Assembly: GCA_016191785.1 (NCBI GenBank)
Contig: JACPVJ010000006.1
Coordinates: 1-52,475, forward strand
Source: Myxococcales bacterium
Lineage (GTDB): Bacteria; Myxococcota_A; Polyangia; Polyangiales; Polyangiaceae
Reading direction: 5' to 3'
DNA length: 52,475 nt
Position 1 is the first letter of the stretch. Every line of letters begins with the position of its first letter. This document shows positions 1-8,181 of the stretch, one piece after another. Made by a program: the position numbers and the translations under genes. A model generated the notes under the pieces. It ran no database searches, had not been told where the DNA came from, and saw only the letters and a program-made list of their open reading frames with translations.

Positions 1-344
1 CACGCCGCGTGACCCTCACGACTTGGCCGCCTGGAGGACAATCCACGTGGGGCACGCCGCGTGACCCTCACGACTTGGCCGCCTGGAGGACAATCCACGT
101 GGGGCACGCCGCGCGACCCCCACGACTTGGCCGCCTGGAGGACAATCCACGTGGGGCACGCCGCGTGACCCTCACGACTTGGCCGCCTGGAGGACAATCC
201 ACGTGGGGCACGCCGCGTGACCCTCACGACTTGGCCGCCTGGAGGACAATCCACGTGGGGCACGCCGCGCGACCCTCACGACTTGGCCGCCTGGAGGACA
301 ATCCACGTGGGGCACGCCGCGCGACCCCCACGACTTGGCCGCCC
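1..344. repeat. 52-bp tandem repeat array (6 full copies plus a partial, open at left edge)
   Basis: Copies start at 1, 53, 105, 157, 209, 261 and 313; the seventh breaks off near 344. Copies are nearly identical, differing mainly at GCGTG/GCGCG and CCCTC/CCCCC. Each unit carries an eight-base palindrome, CCACGTGG, near its end. A further fragment (ACGACTTGGCCGCC) recurs at about 361-374. Because 52 is not divisible by 3, an open frame running through it is a by-product of GC richness, not a repeat protein. The array begins before the window, so its copy number is unknown. There are no unique spacers, so it is not a CRISPR array. Bases 375-461 hold nothing recognisable. Confidence 0.95.
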
Positions 345-461
345 GCTGGCGAATTCCCCCACGACTTGGCCGCCTCGGCGTCGGTCGCCGCTGACGCGCG
401 CTGTTTGACGGGGCGCAACCCGGCGAGCGAGCTCGTTGCCCGATGCGGTAAGCTCGCGGGC

Positions 462-1619
462 GTGACCCGGCACACCTCGCTCTGGCTGATCGCGATTCTG
501 ATCGGAGGCTCGGCCTGCTCCGACAAGGACGACGGCGCCGCGCATGGGCAGGCCTCGCCGTGCGCGAACGTCGTGTGCGTCGAGGCGCTGCCGACTACGC
601 AAACTGGAAGCACCGCGAGCTCGAGCCGGAGCGCCTTCGACACCTACTCGTGTCCCGCCGCGGTGAATCGAGACCTGTCGGGGGCAGAGGTGGTCCATCG
701 CGTCACGCTCGCGGAGGAAGGGTTCCTCTCGGTTGCGATGACCAGCGGGCCCAGCGACGGCTTCTTGTTGTTGCTGGGCGCGGACGACGCGGCGACGTGC
801 ATCGACGCCCACTCGACGAACGTGGGCGCGTGGCTCGGGCCGGGCAGCTACTTCGTCGTGGTCGACGGCAAGGCCGGCAGCGAAGGTGAGTTCGCGCTGA
901 ACGCCGCGCTCACCACCCCGGCACGACTCCAGGCCGACGGCGTGGACCCCGCCCTCGCGGCAGATGCGTTGACCATCTACAAGAACGCTTGGGCCTGGGG
1001 CGCGACTCGCCGCTCCGAGTACGTGGTCGTCGACTTCCGCCTGCACTCTGCCCAGCCACGGGAGTGGGTCTACGATCTGTCGACCGGCGCGCTGCTCTGG
1101 AAGCTGCGCGTCGCACACGGCCGCAAGTCCACCGACGGCGTCGACTTGGCCCACGCCGTCACCTTCTCGAACGTGTCGGGCTCCAATCAGTCCAGCCTCG
1201 GCCTGGCCCGCTCAGCCGGGACGTACAGCGGCACCTTCGGGCCCTCTTTTCGGCTCGAGGGTCTCGAGCCGGGCTTCAACGACAACACGTGCAGCCGTGA
1301 CATCGTGATGCACCCGTGGTCGCCGGTGGGCGACGCCTACGTCACGAAGTGCGGGTGGGCGCGGCCGAGCCTGGGTTGTCCGGCCATCGACGACCAGGTC
1401 TCGCTGCCGGTGCGCGATCGGCTCGCGCGCCCCGAGGGCGGGCCGCGGGACGCGGGCGTGCTGATGCTCTTCTGGTATCCCGACACCGACTGGCACGCGG
1501 CGTCCACCTATCTGCGTGGCACCGAGGCCGGCCCCGCCCTCGCGGCCCAGATGGCCGTCGAGTGCGACTCGAGCCAAGACGGCACGCCCCAGGCGGGCGG
1601 CACCTACGCCTGCGACTGA
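462..1619 (+). CDS. murein L,D-transpeptidase catalytic domain lipoprotein
   Basis: The 385-aa protein starts at a GTG. Its N-terminus (VTRHTSLWLIAILIGGSAC) is a lipoprotein-like signal followed by an acidic linker, so it is probably anchored in the envelope. Residues about 50-150 resemble a PPC-type beta-sandwich. The C-terminal half matches the YkuD_2 family of L,D-transpeptidase-like proteins: GSNQSSLGL, GLEPGFNDNTCSRD, His284 in IVMHPW, and presumed nucleophile Cys306 in SLGCPAID. The likely role is peptidoglycan cross-link or peptide processing in the periplasm. Upstream in-frame codons run through the tandem repeat and lack a signal peptide, so I place the start at 462. Family assignment is good; the exact reaction is inferred. 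Confidence 0.82.
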   Translation: MTRHTSLWLIAILIGGSACSDKDDGAAHGQASPCANVVCVEALPTTQTGSTASSSRSAFDTYSCPAAVNRDLSGAEVVHRVTLAEEGFLSVAMTSGPSDGFLLLLGADDAATCIDAHSTNVGAWLGPGSYFVVVDGKAGSEGEFALNAALTTPARLQADGVDPALAADALTIYKNAWAWGATRRSEYVVVDFRLHSAQPREWVYDLSTGALLWKLRVAHGRKSTDGVDLAHAVTFSNVSGSNQSSLGLARSAGTYSGTFGPSFRLEGLEPGFNDNTCSRDIVMHPWSPVGDAYVTKCGWARPSLGCPAIDDQVSLPVRDRLARPEGGPRDAGVLMLFWYPDTDWHAASTYLRGTEAGPALAAQMAVECDSSQDGTPQAGGTYACD

Positions 1620-1633
1620 GCGTCGCGGTTGGC

Positions 1634-1658
1634 GTCGGCGCCAGGCGCCCGCGCCGAC
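1634..1658. terminator. inverted repeat between convergent genes, possible bidirectional terminator
   Basis: GTCGGCGC (1634-1641) and GCGCCGAC (1651-1658) form a perfect 8-bp stem with a 9-base loop. It lies in the 41-bp gap between two converging genes. There is no T-run on either side, so intrinsic termination is uncertain, but the position suits a shared 3' end. Confidence 0.4.
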
Positions 1659-1660
1659 CC

Positions 1661-2881
1661 TCAGAACGCGCGCAGATCGGTGAGCAGGCGCTTGCTGATC
1701 ACGATGCGCTGGATCTGCCCGGTGCCTTCGAAGATGTCGTACACCTTGATGTCGCGGAACCACTTCTCGAGCAGCGCGTGGTCCTCTGCCAGCGTGCCGT
1801 GGGCCCCGCAGATCTCGATCGCCTCGATGCACGCCCAGATCGCCGCTTGGCCCGCCAGAGCCTTGCTCATGCTGGCCTCCTTGGCGTTGGGCAGGTGGTG
1901 ATCGGCCATCCACACCGCCTTCCAGGTGAGGATGCGCGCGGCCTCGAGGTTGCGACCCACGCGGGCCAGGCGCTCGGCAATCGCCGAGTAGCGCGGGATG
2001 GGGCGCCCGAGGACGTAGTTGTCTTTGACGAAGTCCCGCGCGTACTCGTAGGCGGCTCGCCCGATGCCGCAGGCCATGGCCGCGACCAGCGGCCGCGTGT
2101 TGTCGAAGGTCTTCATCGCGGTCATGAAGCCCTCCTTGGTCTGGTATTTCTCTTCGCCGCCCAGCAAGTTGGCGGCGGGCACGCGGCAGTCTTCGAGCAC
2201 CAGCTCGGCGGTCTCGTTGGCGCGCAGGCCCATCTTCTCTTCGATCTTTCCGACGAAGAAACCCGGCGTGCCCTTCTCGACCACGAAGGCGCGATGACCC
2301 GCGCGGCCCAGCGCGGGGTCGACGGTGGCGAAGATCACCACCCACGACGCGCGCCCGCCCATCGTGATGTAGCACTTGCGACCATTGAGGATGTACGCGT
2401 CGCCGTCCCGCTTGCAGCTGGTGCGAATCGCCGCGACGTCGCTGCCGGCGCCCGGCTCGGTCAGGCCGTAGGCGCCCCAGCGGAGCTCGTCGGACATGTC
2501 ACGGAAAATGGAGAAGAAGCGCTCCTTCTGCTCGGGCGTGCCGCTGGCGCGGATCGGCGGGCCGCCCAGGCCCGGACCCGGCAGGCTGAGCATGATGCTG
2601 GCGTCGGCCCATGCCAGCTCTTCCGCGCCCATCGCCGCGGTGCGATTGGTCTGCACGGGCTTGCCCGGGTCGCGGTTCTTCGGACCCTCGTTGAAGTCCT
2701 CCATCGGGTTGTTCTCCCCGCGGAGCGCCTGACTCATCATGTAGAAGTTGCGCAAGAACGCGAGGTCGATGGTCTTCTGGCGGTCCCACCCCAGGCTCTG
2801 GGGGCGGATCACGCTCTTGCCCATGTCGTGCAGGGCTTCCTTGAGCATGCGCTGCTGAGTGTTGAGCTCGAAGTCGATCAT
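1661..2881 (-). CDS. acyl-CoA dehydrogenase
   Basis: A 406-aa flavoenzyme of the acyl-CoA dehydrogenase family, which introduces a 2,3-double bond into acyl-CoA in the cytoplasm and passes electrons to an electron-transfer flavoprotein. The family signature YGLTEPGAGSDVAAIRTSC is intact near residue 130, followed by the LNGRKCYIT strand and the C-terminal EGTGQIQRIVISKRLL helix region. Length is typical. It is the second gene of a two-gene minus-strand operon, 22 bp after the preceding dehydrogenase gene. Substrate chain length cannot be read from the sequence. Confidence 0.9.
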   Translation of the reverse strand: MIDFELNTQQRMLKEALHDMGKSVIRPQSLGWDRQKTIDLAFLRNFYMMSQALRGENNPMEDFNEGPKNRDPGKPVQTNRTAAMGAEELAWADASIMLSLPGPGLGGPPIRASGTPEQKERFFSIFRDMSDELRWGAYGLTEPGAGSDVAAIRTSCKRDGDAYILNGRKCYITMGGRASWVVIFATVDPALGRAGHRAFVVEKGTPGFFVGKIEEKMGLRANETAELVLEDCRVPAANLLGGEEKYQTKEGFMTAMKTFDNTRPLVAAMACGIGRAAYEYARDFVKDNYVLGRPIPRYSAIAERLARVGRNLEAARILTWKAVWMADHHLPNAKEASMSKALAGQAAIWACIEAIEICGAHGTLAEDHALLEKWFRDIKVYDIFEGTGQIQRIVISKRLLTDLRAF

Positions 2882-2903
2882 CTTCCGGTCTCCTGGTGGG
2901 CGC

Positions 2904-4118
2904 TCAAGTCAGGACGGCTTGGGTTTCGGGGGTGGGCCAGATCAGCGCGGGGTCGAGGGGCAGGCCCAGCTCGACCGCAGCCGCGAGCTGGTCCATCTGC
3001 TCGGCGGTGGCCCCGGCCAGCGCCATCTGCTTGGCGTCGCGCATCAGCTTCTCGACGATCACGTCGCGCATGAACCCGGCGCCGCCGTGGAGCTGCACCG
3101 CGTCGTCGGCGCAGCGCATCGCCACCTGGTGCGCGTGCGCCACGGCCTGGGCGGTGGCGAGCAGGCACTTGTCGAGATCTTTCCCGGCGTCCCAGGTCCA
3201 CGCGCCGCGCCGAACCAGCTCGCGCGCGCTCTCGGCGTCCATGTGGCGATCGGCCAGGGTGAACGCGATGTCCTGGAAGTGGCCGATGGGCTTGCCGAAC
3301 GCCTTGCGGATGTCGCAGTACTCGCGGGACACGTCGAAGGCGAGGCGCGCCAGGCCGACCTGGCGGGCCGCGACGATCAGCGAGTACTTGGCGAAGAAAC
3401 GCGTGCACGCAGCGATGAAGTCGCCGCGACCTTCGAGCCGGCCGCCGTCCGAGACCTTGGCGGCCTCGAGCACGATCTCGCCGAAATGCCCGCACTCGAG
3501 GCCCAGCGTCTGGTGACGACCTGCGACCCGCAGGCCGGGGTTCTGCTTGTCGACGACGAACGCGCCGACGCCGTTCCAGCCGGCCTTCTCGTCCACCTGG
3601 GCGAACACGATCAGCGACTCGGCGAGATCGGCGTTGCCGACGAACGCCTTGGCTCCGGTGAGCTCGTAGCCGCCGCTGACCTTCTTGGCGGTGGTGACGA
3701 ACCCGGCCCGATCGCGGTTCGGCTTGCGCTCGCTCCAGGCGACGGCGCCGAAACGATCGTGGGCGGAGGGCTCGGCGAACGGAGCGATCAGCGCCTTCGC
3801 CTGCTCGTCTGATCCGAGCTCTTGCGCCGCGATCAAGTACGCGCCGAACCCCGGCAAACCGAAGGGGGCAGCCGGGTCGCCATAGGCCAGCTCTTCGTTG
3901 ATCATCGTGGCGGTGATGAGGCCCAAGCCTTGCCCGCCCAGCGCCTCGGGGATCGCGGCCAGGCTGAGCCCGAGCTCGTGCACGGCTCTCCGAGCTTCGG
4001 CGCTGACGGCCTGCGCCGCCTCGAACTCGCGGGCCCGCGGCGCCAGTGTCGACTTCGCGAAGTCGGAGACAGTCCCGGTGATGAGCTTCTGATCCTCGGT
4101 CGGCTCGAACGAAATCAT
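2904..4118 (-). CDS. acyl-CoA dehydrogenase-like protein, divergent
   Basis: A 404-aa acyl-CoA dehydrogenase family member. I chose the ATG at 4118 because AAGGA lies about 8 bases upstream and the protein then begins MISFEPTEDQ, as family members do; the frame is open further upstream. N-terminal helical, central beta (YELTGAKAFVGNADLAE) and C-terminal helical parts are recognisable, with LHGGAGFMRD near the end. The usual TEPxAGSD loop is replaced by WSERKPNRDRAG, so FAD/substrate contacts differ from its partner. It is the first gene of the operon with the dehydrogenase at 1661-2881; the two may act in one degradation route or form a hetero-oligomer. Confidence 0.85.
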   Translation of the reverse strand: MISFEPTEDQKLITGTVSDFAKSTLAPRAREFEAAQAVSAEARRAVHELGLSLAAIPEALGGQGLGLITATMINEELAYGDPAAPFGLPGFGAYLIAAQELGSDEQAKALIAPFAEPSAHDRFGAVAWSERKPNRDRAGFVTTAKKVSGGYELTGAKAFVGNADLAESLIVFAQVDEKAGWNGVGAFVVDKQNPGLRVAGRHQTLGLECGHFGEIVLEAAKVSDGGRLEGRGDFIAACTRFFAKYSLIVAARQVGLARLAFDVSREYCDIRKAFGKPIGHFQDIAFTLADRHMDAESARELVRRGAWTWDAGKDLDKCLLATAQAVAHAHQVAMRCADDAVQLHGGAGFMRDVIVEKLMRDAKQMALAGATAEQMDQLAAAVELGLPLDPALIWPTPETQAVLT

Positions 4119-4173
4119 CGCGATTCCTTCTCGGGGCCAGGCTGACGCGAAGCGTTGCGGCCACCGCTGACTG

Positions 4174-4203
4174 TTGTATAGTTCCACTCAACAATCGCGG
4201 CAA
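4174..4203 (-). promoter_or_regulatory. promoter of the acyl-CoA dehydrogenase operon with an overlapping TetR-like dyad
   Basis: On the minus strand, TTGCCG (complement of 4198-4203) and TATACA (complement of 4175-4180) are exactly 17 bp apart. The predicted start is about 50 bases before the ATG at 4118. A 21-bp imperfect palindrome, 4174-4194, with half-sites TTGT/ACAA and 7 of 10 pairs matching, overlaps the -10 box and spacer. That is where a TetR/FadR-like repressor of a fatty-acid gene would bind. No regulator gene is adjacent. Confidence 0.45.
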
Positions 4204-4309
4204 GCGCTATTCGGCCTTGTGGCCGGGGCCGAGCGACGGGGCCCACCCCTGAAAATCTGCTCATCTCTTGCGGGGCACGGGGCCGCGAGCTAGGGTCCGC
4301 GCCCTTCCG

Positions 4310-4621
4310 ATGACAACCGCAGTCATCCGCACCGGCGGAAAACAATATCGAGTGGCCCAGGGCGACACCGTCGTGGTGGAGCTGCTCGCGGGCGATCCTG
4401 GCACCAAGGTCGAGTTCACCGAGGTGCTGATGCTCTCGGGCGACAGCCTCAAGGTGGGCAAGCCGACTCTCGCTGGCGCAAAAGTCAGCGGCGAGATCGT
4501 CGAGCAGGGTCGCGGCGAGAAGATCACGACCTTCAAGTTCAAGCGCCGCAAGAAGTACCACCGCAAGATGGGTCACCGTCAGGAGCTGACGGCGGTGAAG
4601 ATCACGGGCATCCAGGGCTGA
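4310..4621 (+). CDS. rplU: 50S ribosomal protein bL21
   Basis: 103 aa, the normal bL21 length. The ATG at 4310 gives MTTAVIRTGGKQYRV, the family's conserved N-terminus; an in-frame ATG 14 codons upstream would add an unrelated arginine-rich extension. The end carries KFKRRKKYHRKMGHRQ, typical of the rRNA-binding C-terminus. It is paired with rpmA 9 bp downstream, the usual order. No clear Shine-Dalgarno precedes the ATG. Confidence 0.97.
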   Translation: MTTAVIRTGGKQYRVAQGDTVVVELLAGDPGTKVEFTEVLMLSGDSLKVGKPTLAGAKVSGEIVEQGRGEKITTFKFKRRKKYHRKMGHRQELTAVKITGIQG

Positions 4622-4630
4622 GGCTGAACG

Positions 4631-4894
4631 ATGGCACACAAAAAAGGTGGCGGTTCCACTCGTAACGGTCGCGGCTCGAACGCGCAACACCGCGGGGTGA
4701 AGGTCTACGGCGGTGAAGCGATCCGCGCGGGCGGCATCCTGGTGCGCCAGGTCGGCCAGACCATCGCCCCCGGCAAGAACGTGGGCGTCGGTCGCGACTA
4801 CACGCTGTTCGCTCTGGTCGACGGCGTGGTCGCTTACGAGCACGCGACGAAGACCAAGAAGCGCGTGTCCGTCTATCCGGTAGCTGCCAGCTGA
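4631..4894 (+). CDS. rpmA: 50S ribosomal protein bL27
   Basis: 87 aa with the diagnostic start [16 protein letters not shown], whose N-terminal tail reaches the peptidyl-transferase centre, and the [19 protein letters not shown] core. There is no N-terminal cleavage extension of the Firmicutes kind. It follows rplU in one transcript. Its stop codon overlaps the probable CTG start of the next gene by 4 bases. Confidence 0.97.
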   Translation: MAHKKGGGSTRNGRGSNAQHRGVKVYGGEAIRAGGILVRQVGQTIAPGKNVGVGRDYTLFALVDGVVAYEHATKTKKRVSVYPVAAS

Positions 4895-5733
4895 CCCGTT
4901 TCAAGCTGCTCGTCACGGACCTCGACGGCACCCTGCTCGACTCGAGCGGTCAGGTGCACGAGACGGACCTGCGAGCGATGGTGGAGCTGCGACGGCGCGG
5001 CATCCACGTCTCGATCTGCACGGGGCGCATGTACTCGGGCACACGGGAGATCGCGCGGGCGGTGGGCGTGCAGGGCGCGGTGGGTTGCCTCGACGGCAGC
5101 CAGGTCGTGGACAGCCGCGACGACACGCCGCTGGCCACCCACCCGATCGAGGCCCACGCCGCCGAGCCGCTGCTCTCGGTGATCGAGGAGTTCGATCCGA
5201 TCACCTTCCTGTTCTCGCAGGACTCGATCCTGCACGACCCACGGGGGGACGCCTTTTTGCCGTTCGTCGGGCTCTGGTCGAAGAAGGCGGTGCGCCTGCC
5301 GACCGTGCTCGATCCGAGCCATTTTTCCGACGACAGCTCGGTGGCCGCCCTGGTCTCGCTGGGGGACGAAGAGCAGATCCGCGGCGCCGCCACCCGCATC
5401 TTCGAGCGGGTGGGGAGCCACATCCAGATCGGCTTCTTCGCCGTCTCGCGCCGGGAGCTCGACGCCGACTGGGGCATGGTCGTGCGCGCCGCCGGAGTGA
5501 GCAAGGCCACGGCGCTGGTTCGGATCGCCGAGCACTACGGGGTCGGGCTGGACGAGACCGTGGCGGTCGGCGACTGGATCAACGACGTCTCGATGCTCGA
5601 GTCGGCCGGCCGCGGGTTCGCCATGGGGCAAGCCCCCGACGAGGTGAAGGCCGTGGCCTCGGAGGTGCTCGACGCCGACTCGTCGACGGGCGGCGGCATC
5701 GAGGAGGCGGCCCGGCGCTCGGGCATGCTCTGA
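4891..5733 (+). CDS. HAD superfamily hydrolase, Cof-like (subfamily IIB)
   Basis: A predicted cytoplasmic phosphatase of about 280 aa. Motif [11 protein letters not shown], lies upstream of the first ATG (4954), so the true start must be earlier. The only plausible initiation codon between the rpmA frame and motif I is CTG at 4891, overlapping the rpmA stop in a CTGA arrangement; Asp10 and Asp12 are then the catalytic pair. Other motifs are SICTGRM (motif II region), Lys in [13 protein letters not shown], and [13 protein letters not shown] (motif IV). The family acts on sugar phosphates, nucleotides or flavin phosphates; the substrate here is unknown. Translational coupling to rpmA is suggested by the overlap. 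Confidence 0.85.
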   Translation: MTRFKLLVTDLDGTLLDSSGQVHETDLRAMVELRRRGIHVSICTGRMYSGTREIARAVGVQGAVGCLDGSQVVDSRDDTPLATHPIEAHAAEPLLSVIEEFDPITFLFSQDSILHDPRGDAFLPFVGLWSKKAVRLPTVLDPSHFSDDSSVAALVSLGDEEQIRGAATRIFERVGSHIQIGFFAVSRRELDADWGMVVRAAGVSKATALVRIAEHYGVGLDETVAVGDWINDVSMLESAGRGFAMGQAPDEVKAVASEVLDADSSTGGGIEEAARRSGML

Positions 5734-5781
5734 GCGGCTGCCTCGCCGCACCGCCCGAGGCGTGCTACCCGGGACTTCAGC

Positions 5782-6396
5782 GTGGCGGATCTCAACGACG
5801 ACAGCGCACCGAAGCGGCCGATCTACCTGGTGATCGCCCTGGTCACGCTCTGGCTGTCGGGAATGACGGCCGCTGCCGAGGGCTTCGCCGCCATCGAGAT
5901 CGTGCGAAACCCGTTCTCGTCGGCCTTCAGCTCGCTGCGCGGCGACGCGGTCAGCAACGTCCTGTCGCGCGCGTTCGTCGAGGGCGTGATCTCCGTAGCG
6001 AAGCGGGCGCTCCCGGTGGGGATCGCGCAGGTGATTCTCGGTGCGCTCCTGGTGGCGATCAGCAGCAAGGCGCTCTTTGCGCGCCGCGCCTCGCCGTGGT
6101 TTGCGCTCCAGGTCATCGCCGCCAACGTCGCGGTGCTGATCGTGGGCTATGCGCTGTATCAGCCGGTGCGAGGCCGCGTGATCGACGCCATCGCCGAGAG
6201 TGGGCTCGAGCAGCGCCCCGAGGCGATTTCCGCGGCAGACTTCGACAAGCTGGTGCGGCTCAAGCACTGGTGGACCTTCCGCTTCCGACTGGGGCTGCAG
6301 CTGGCCGTGCTCGGCATGGGCGCGCTGGCCGTGACCCGGCGCTCCGCCCGCCAGGTGCTCACTCACGCGGAGCCGAGCCCGAGCCAAGAAGGTTGA
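5782..6396 (+). CDS. conserved membrane protein, function unknown
   Basis: 204 aa from a GTG. Hydrophobic helices lie near residues 13-31, 75-93, 105-123 and 170-190, with the region between the third and fourth probably forming a soluble loop. The N- and C-termini are hydrophilic. It sits in the plus-strand run between the HAD phosphatase and mutL (9-bp gap to mutL), so it is probably co-transcribed, but nothing in it suggests a repair role. I do not recognise the family. Confidence 0.75.
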   Translation: MADLNDDSAPKRPIYLVIALVTLWLSGMTAAAEGFAAIEIVRNPFSSAFSSLRGDAVSNVLSRAFVEGVISVAKRALPVGIAQVILGALLVAISSKALFARRASPWFALQVIAANVAVLIVGYALYQPVRGRVIDAIAESGLEQRPEAISAADFDKLVRLKHWWTFRFRLGLQLAVLGMGALAVTRRSARQVLTHAEPSPSQEG

Positions 6397-6405
6397 GGCA
6401 ACCGC

Positions 6406-8181
6406 GTGGGGACCGTCCGCATTCTGCCCCCCGAGCTCGCGAATCAGATCGCGGCCGGTGAGGTCGTCGAGCGGCCCGCCAGCGCGGTGAAAGAGCTGCT
6501 CGAGAACGCCCTCGATGCCGGTGCGCGCCGCTGCCAGGTCGAGATCGCTGCGGGGGGGGTGGGCCTGATCGAGGTCTCGGACGATGGCTCGGGCATGAGC
6601 GAGGGCGACGCCACGCTGGCGGTCGAGCGCCACGCCACCAGCAAGATCGCGTCGCTGGCAGAGCTGGGGCAGGTGCGCACCTTCGGATTCCGTGGCGAGG
6701 CGCTGCCCAGCATCGCGTCGGTGAGCCGCTTCTCGCTGGTCACGCGCTCGCGGGACAGCGACGCGGGAGTCGAGCTGACGATCGAGGGCGGCGCGGCGGC
6801 CGCCACGCGCCCGGCGGGGGCTCCGGTGGGCACGCGGGTCACGATCCGCGACTTGTTCTTCAACGTGCCGGCGCGGAGGAAGTTCCTGCGATCGACCGGC
6901 ACCGAGTCCGGACACGTGACCGACGTGGTCGAGGCCGCGGCCCTGGCTCGCCCCGACGTCAGCTTCACGCTGGTGCGCGACGGGCGTCCGGTGCGCGAGT
7001 GGCTGAGCGCCCCGGGCCGCGCCGAGCGCGTCGCGCAAGTCGTGGGTGACGACGATCTCACGCGCTGTGCCGGCACCCGTGGGCCGCTGGCGGTCGAAGC
7101 GTTCTTGGGGCGACCCGAGACGGCCCGGGCGGGCGCCGGCGGGCTACGCGTGTTCGTCAACGATCGCCCGGTGCGAGACCGCGCGCTGGCGCTGGCCGTT
7201 GCCCAGGCCTACGGCAGCGTGCTCGAGCGCGGCCGCTACCCCCGGGGCGTGGTCTACCTGGACATCGATCCCGCGCTGGTCGACGTGAACGTGCATCCCC
7301 AGAAGTCCGAGGTGCGGTTCGCCGATCCCCGGGCGGTGAACGACGCGCTCTACTCGATCTTGTCGCGCGAGCTGTCGACCGCGTTTTCCCTGCCCCCGGC
7401 GCGCCGCTGGAACCCGGGGCGGCCCGCAGCGCCTGCGCCCGCACTGCCGCCTCCGCCGGACCCGACGATCGAGGTCGGAGACCCGTGGGGCCTCGGCGGG
7501 CCCGAGCCGGTGCCGCCGCCTGCGGCCTACGAGCGTCCCGACGAGCCGCTGGTCGCGGTCCAAGACTCGGCCCGCTCGCCGATTCGACCCAGCCCCGAGA
7601 TGCGCTGGTCGAACCTGCGCTTCATCGCACAAGTGCGCCACACCTTCCTGGTGTGCGAGGCCGACGACGGGCTGTACGTGCTCGACCAGCACGCGGCGGC
7701 CGAGCGCGTCACCTTCGACAAGCTCCGCAAGGCCTATCGCGACAGCTCGGTCTCGTCGCAGGCGTTGCTCTTTCCGGTGGTGGTCGACGTGACCGGCGCC
7801 GAGGCGGATCTGGTGGCGACCCGCGGCGACGAGATCGCGGCGGTGGGCTTCGATCTGAGGGTGCGTGGTCCCGAGAGCATCAGCGTGCACGGCGTGCCCA
7901 AGCTCTTGCAGAAGACCAGCCCGGAGCGGCTCGTACGCGACCTCTTGAGCGAGGTGATGCGCAGCGGGGGGCGAGGCTTCTCGGACGCGGTGGACCTGGC
8001 CCTGGCCACCATGGCGTGCCACGGCTCGATCCGCGCCGGCGATCCGCTCTCGCCCAGCGAGGGCACCGCCCTCTTGCGCGCACTCGACGGGGCCGAGTTC
8101 GCCGGGCACTGTCCCCACGGCCGACCCGTGGTGACCTTCACCAGCTGGCACGAGCTCGATCGGCGCGTCGGGCGGCGTTGA
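6406..8181 (+). CDS. mutL: DNA mismatch repair protein MutL
   Basis: 591 aa from a GTG. The N-terminal GHKL ATPase is complete: ELLENALDAGA, DDGSGM, GFRGEALPS and GTRVTIRDLFFNVPARRKFL. A proline-rich linker covers about residues 325-390. The C-terminal dimerisation domain keeps the nickase-type metal site: DQHAAAERVTFD, the ACHGSIRAGD segment and CPHGRPVV near the end. The last acidic residue of the DQHA(X)2E(X)4E motif is Asp rather than Glu. This is thus the endonuclease-type MutL that nicks the new strand after MutS recognition, not the E. coli type. It overlaps miaA by one base (TGATG). Confidence 0.96.
   Translation: MGTVRILPPELANQIAAGEVVERPASAVKELLENALDAGARRCQVEIAAGGVGLIEVSDDGSGMSEGDATLAVERHATSKIASLAELGQVRTFGFRGEALPSIASVSRFSLVTRSRDSDAGVELTIEGGAAAATRPAGAPVGTRVTIRDLFFNVPARRKFLRSTGTESGHVTDVVEAAALARPDVSFTLVRDGRPVREWLSAPGRAERVAQVVGDDDLTRCAGTRGPLAVEAFLGRPETARAGAGGLRVFVNDRPVRDRALALAVAQAYGSVLERGRYPRGVVYLDIDPALVDVNVHPQKSEVRFADPRAVNDALYSILSRELSTAFSLPPARRWNPGRPAAPAPALPPPPDPTIEVGDPWGLGGPEPVPPPAAYERPDEPLVAVQDSARSPIRPSPEMRWSNLRFIAQVRHTFLVCEADDGLYVLDQHAAAERVTFDKLRKAYRDSSVSSQALLFPVVVDVTGAEADLVATRGDEIAAVGFDLRVRGPESISVHGVPKLLQKTSPERLVRDLLSEVMRSGGRGFSDAVDLALATMACHGSIRAGDPLSPSEGTALLRALDGAEFAGHCPHGRPVVTFTSWHELDRRVGRR

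Noticed and set aside
1..344. CRISPR array
   Set aside because: The 52-bp units are contiguous with no unique spacers, and no cas genes occur in the window.
9..461. A long open frame continuing the lipoprotein upstream through the tandem array
   Set aside because: The repeat period is not a multiple of 3 and the translation is an arbitrary product of GC-rich repeats; the signal peptide at 462 fixes the true start.
1316..3073. 585-codon plus-strand open frame across the convergent gap
   Set aside because: It runs through the transpeptidase in another frame and then antisense through the dehydrogenase, with no domain.
4873..7038. 721-codon minus-strand open frame opposite the HAD and mutL genes
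   Set aside because: Antisense to clearly conserved proteins; Arg/His/Gly-rich translation is typical of high-GC shadow frames.
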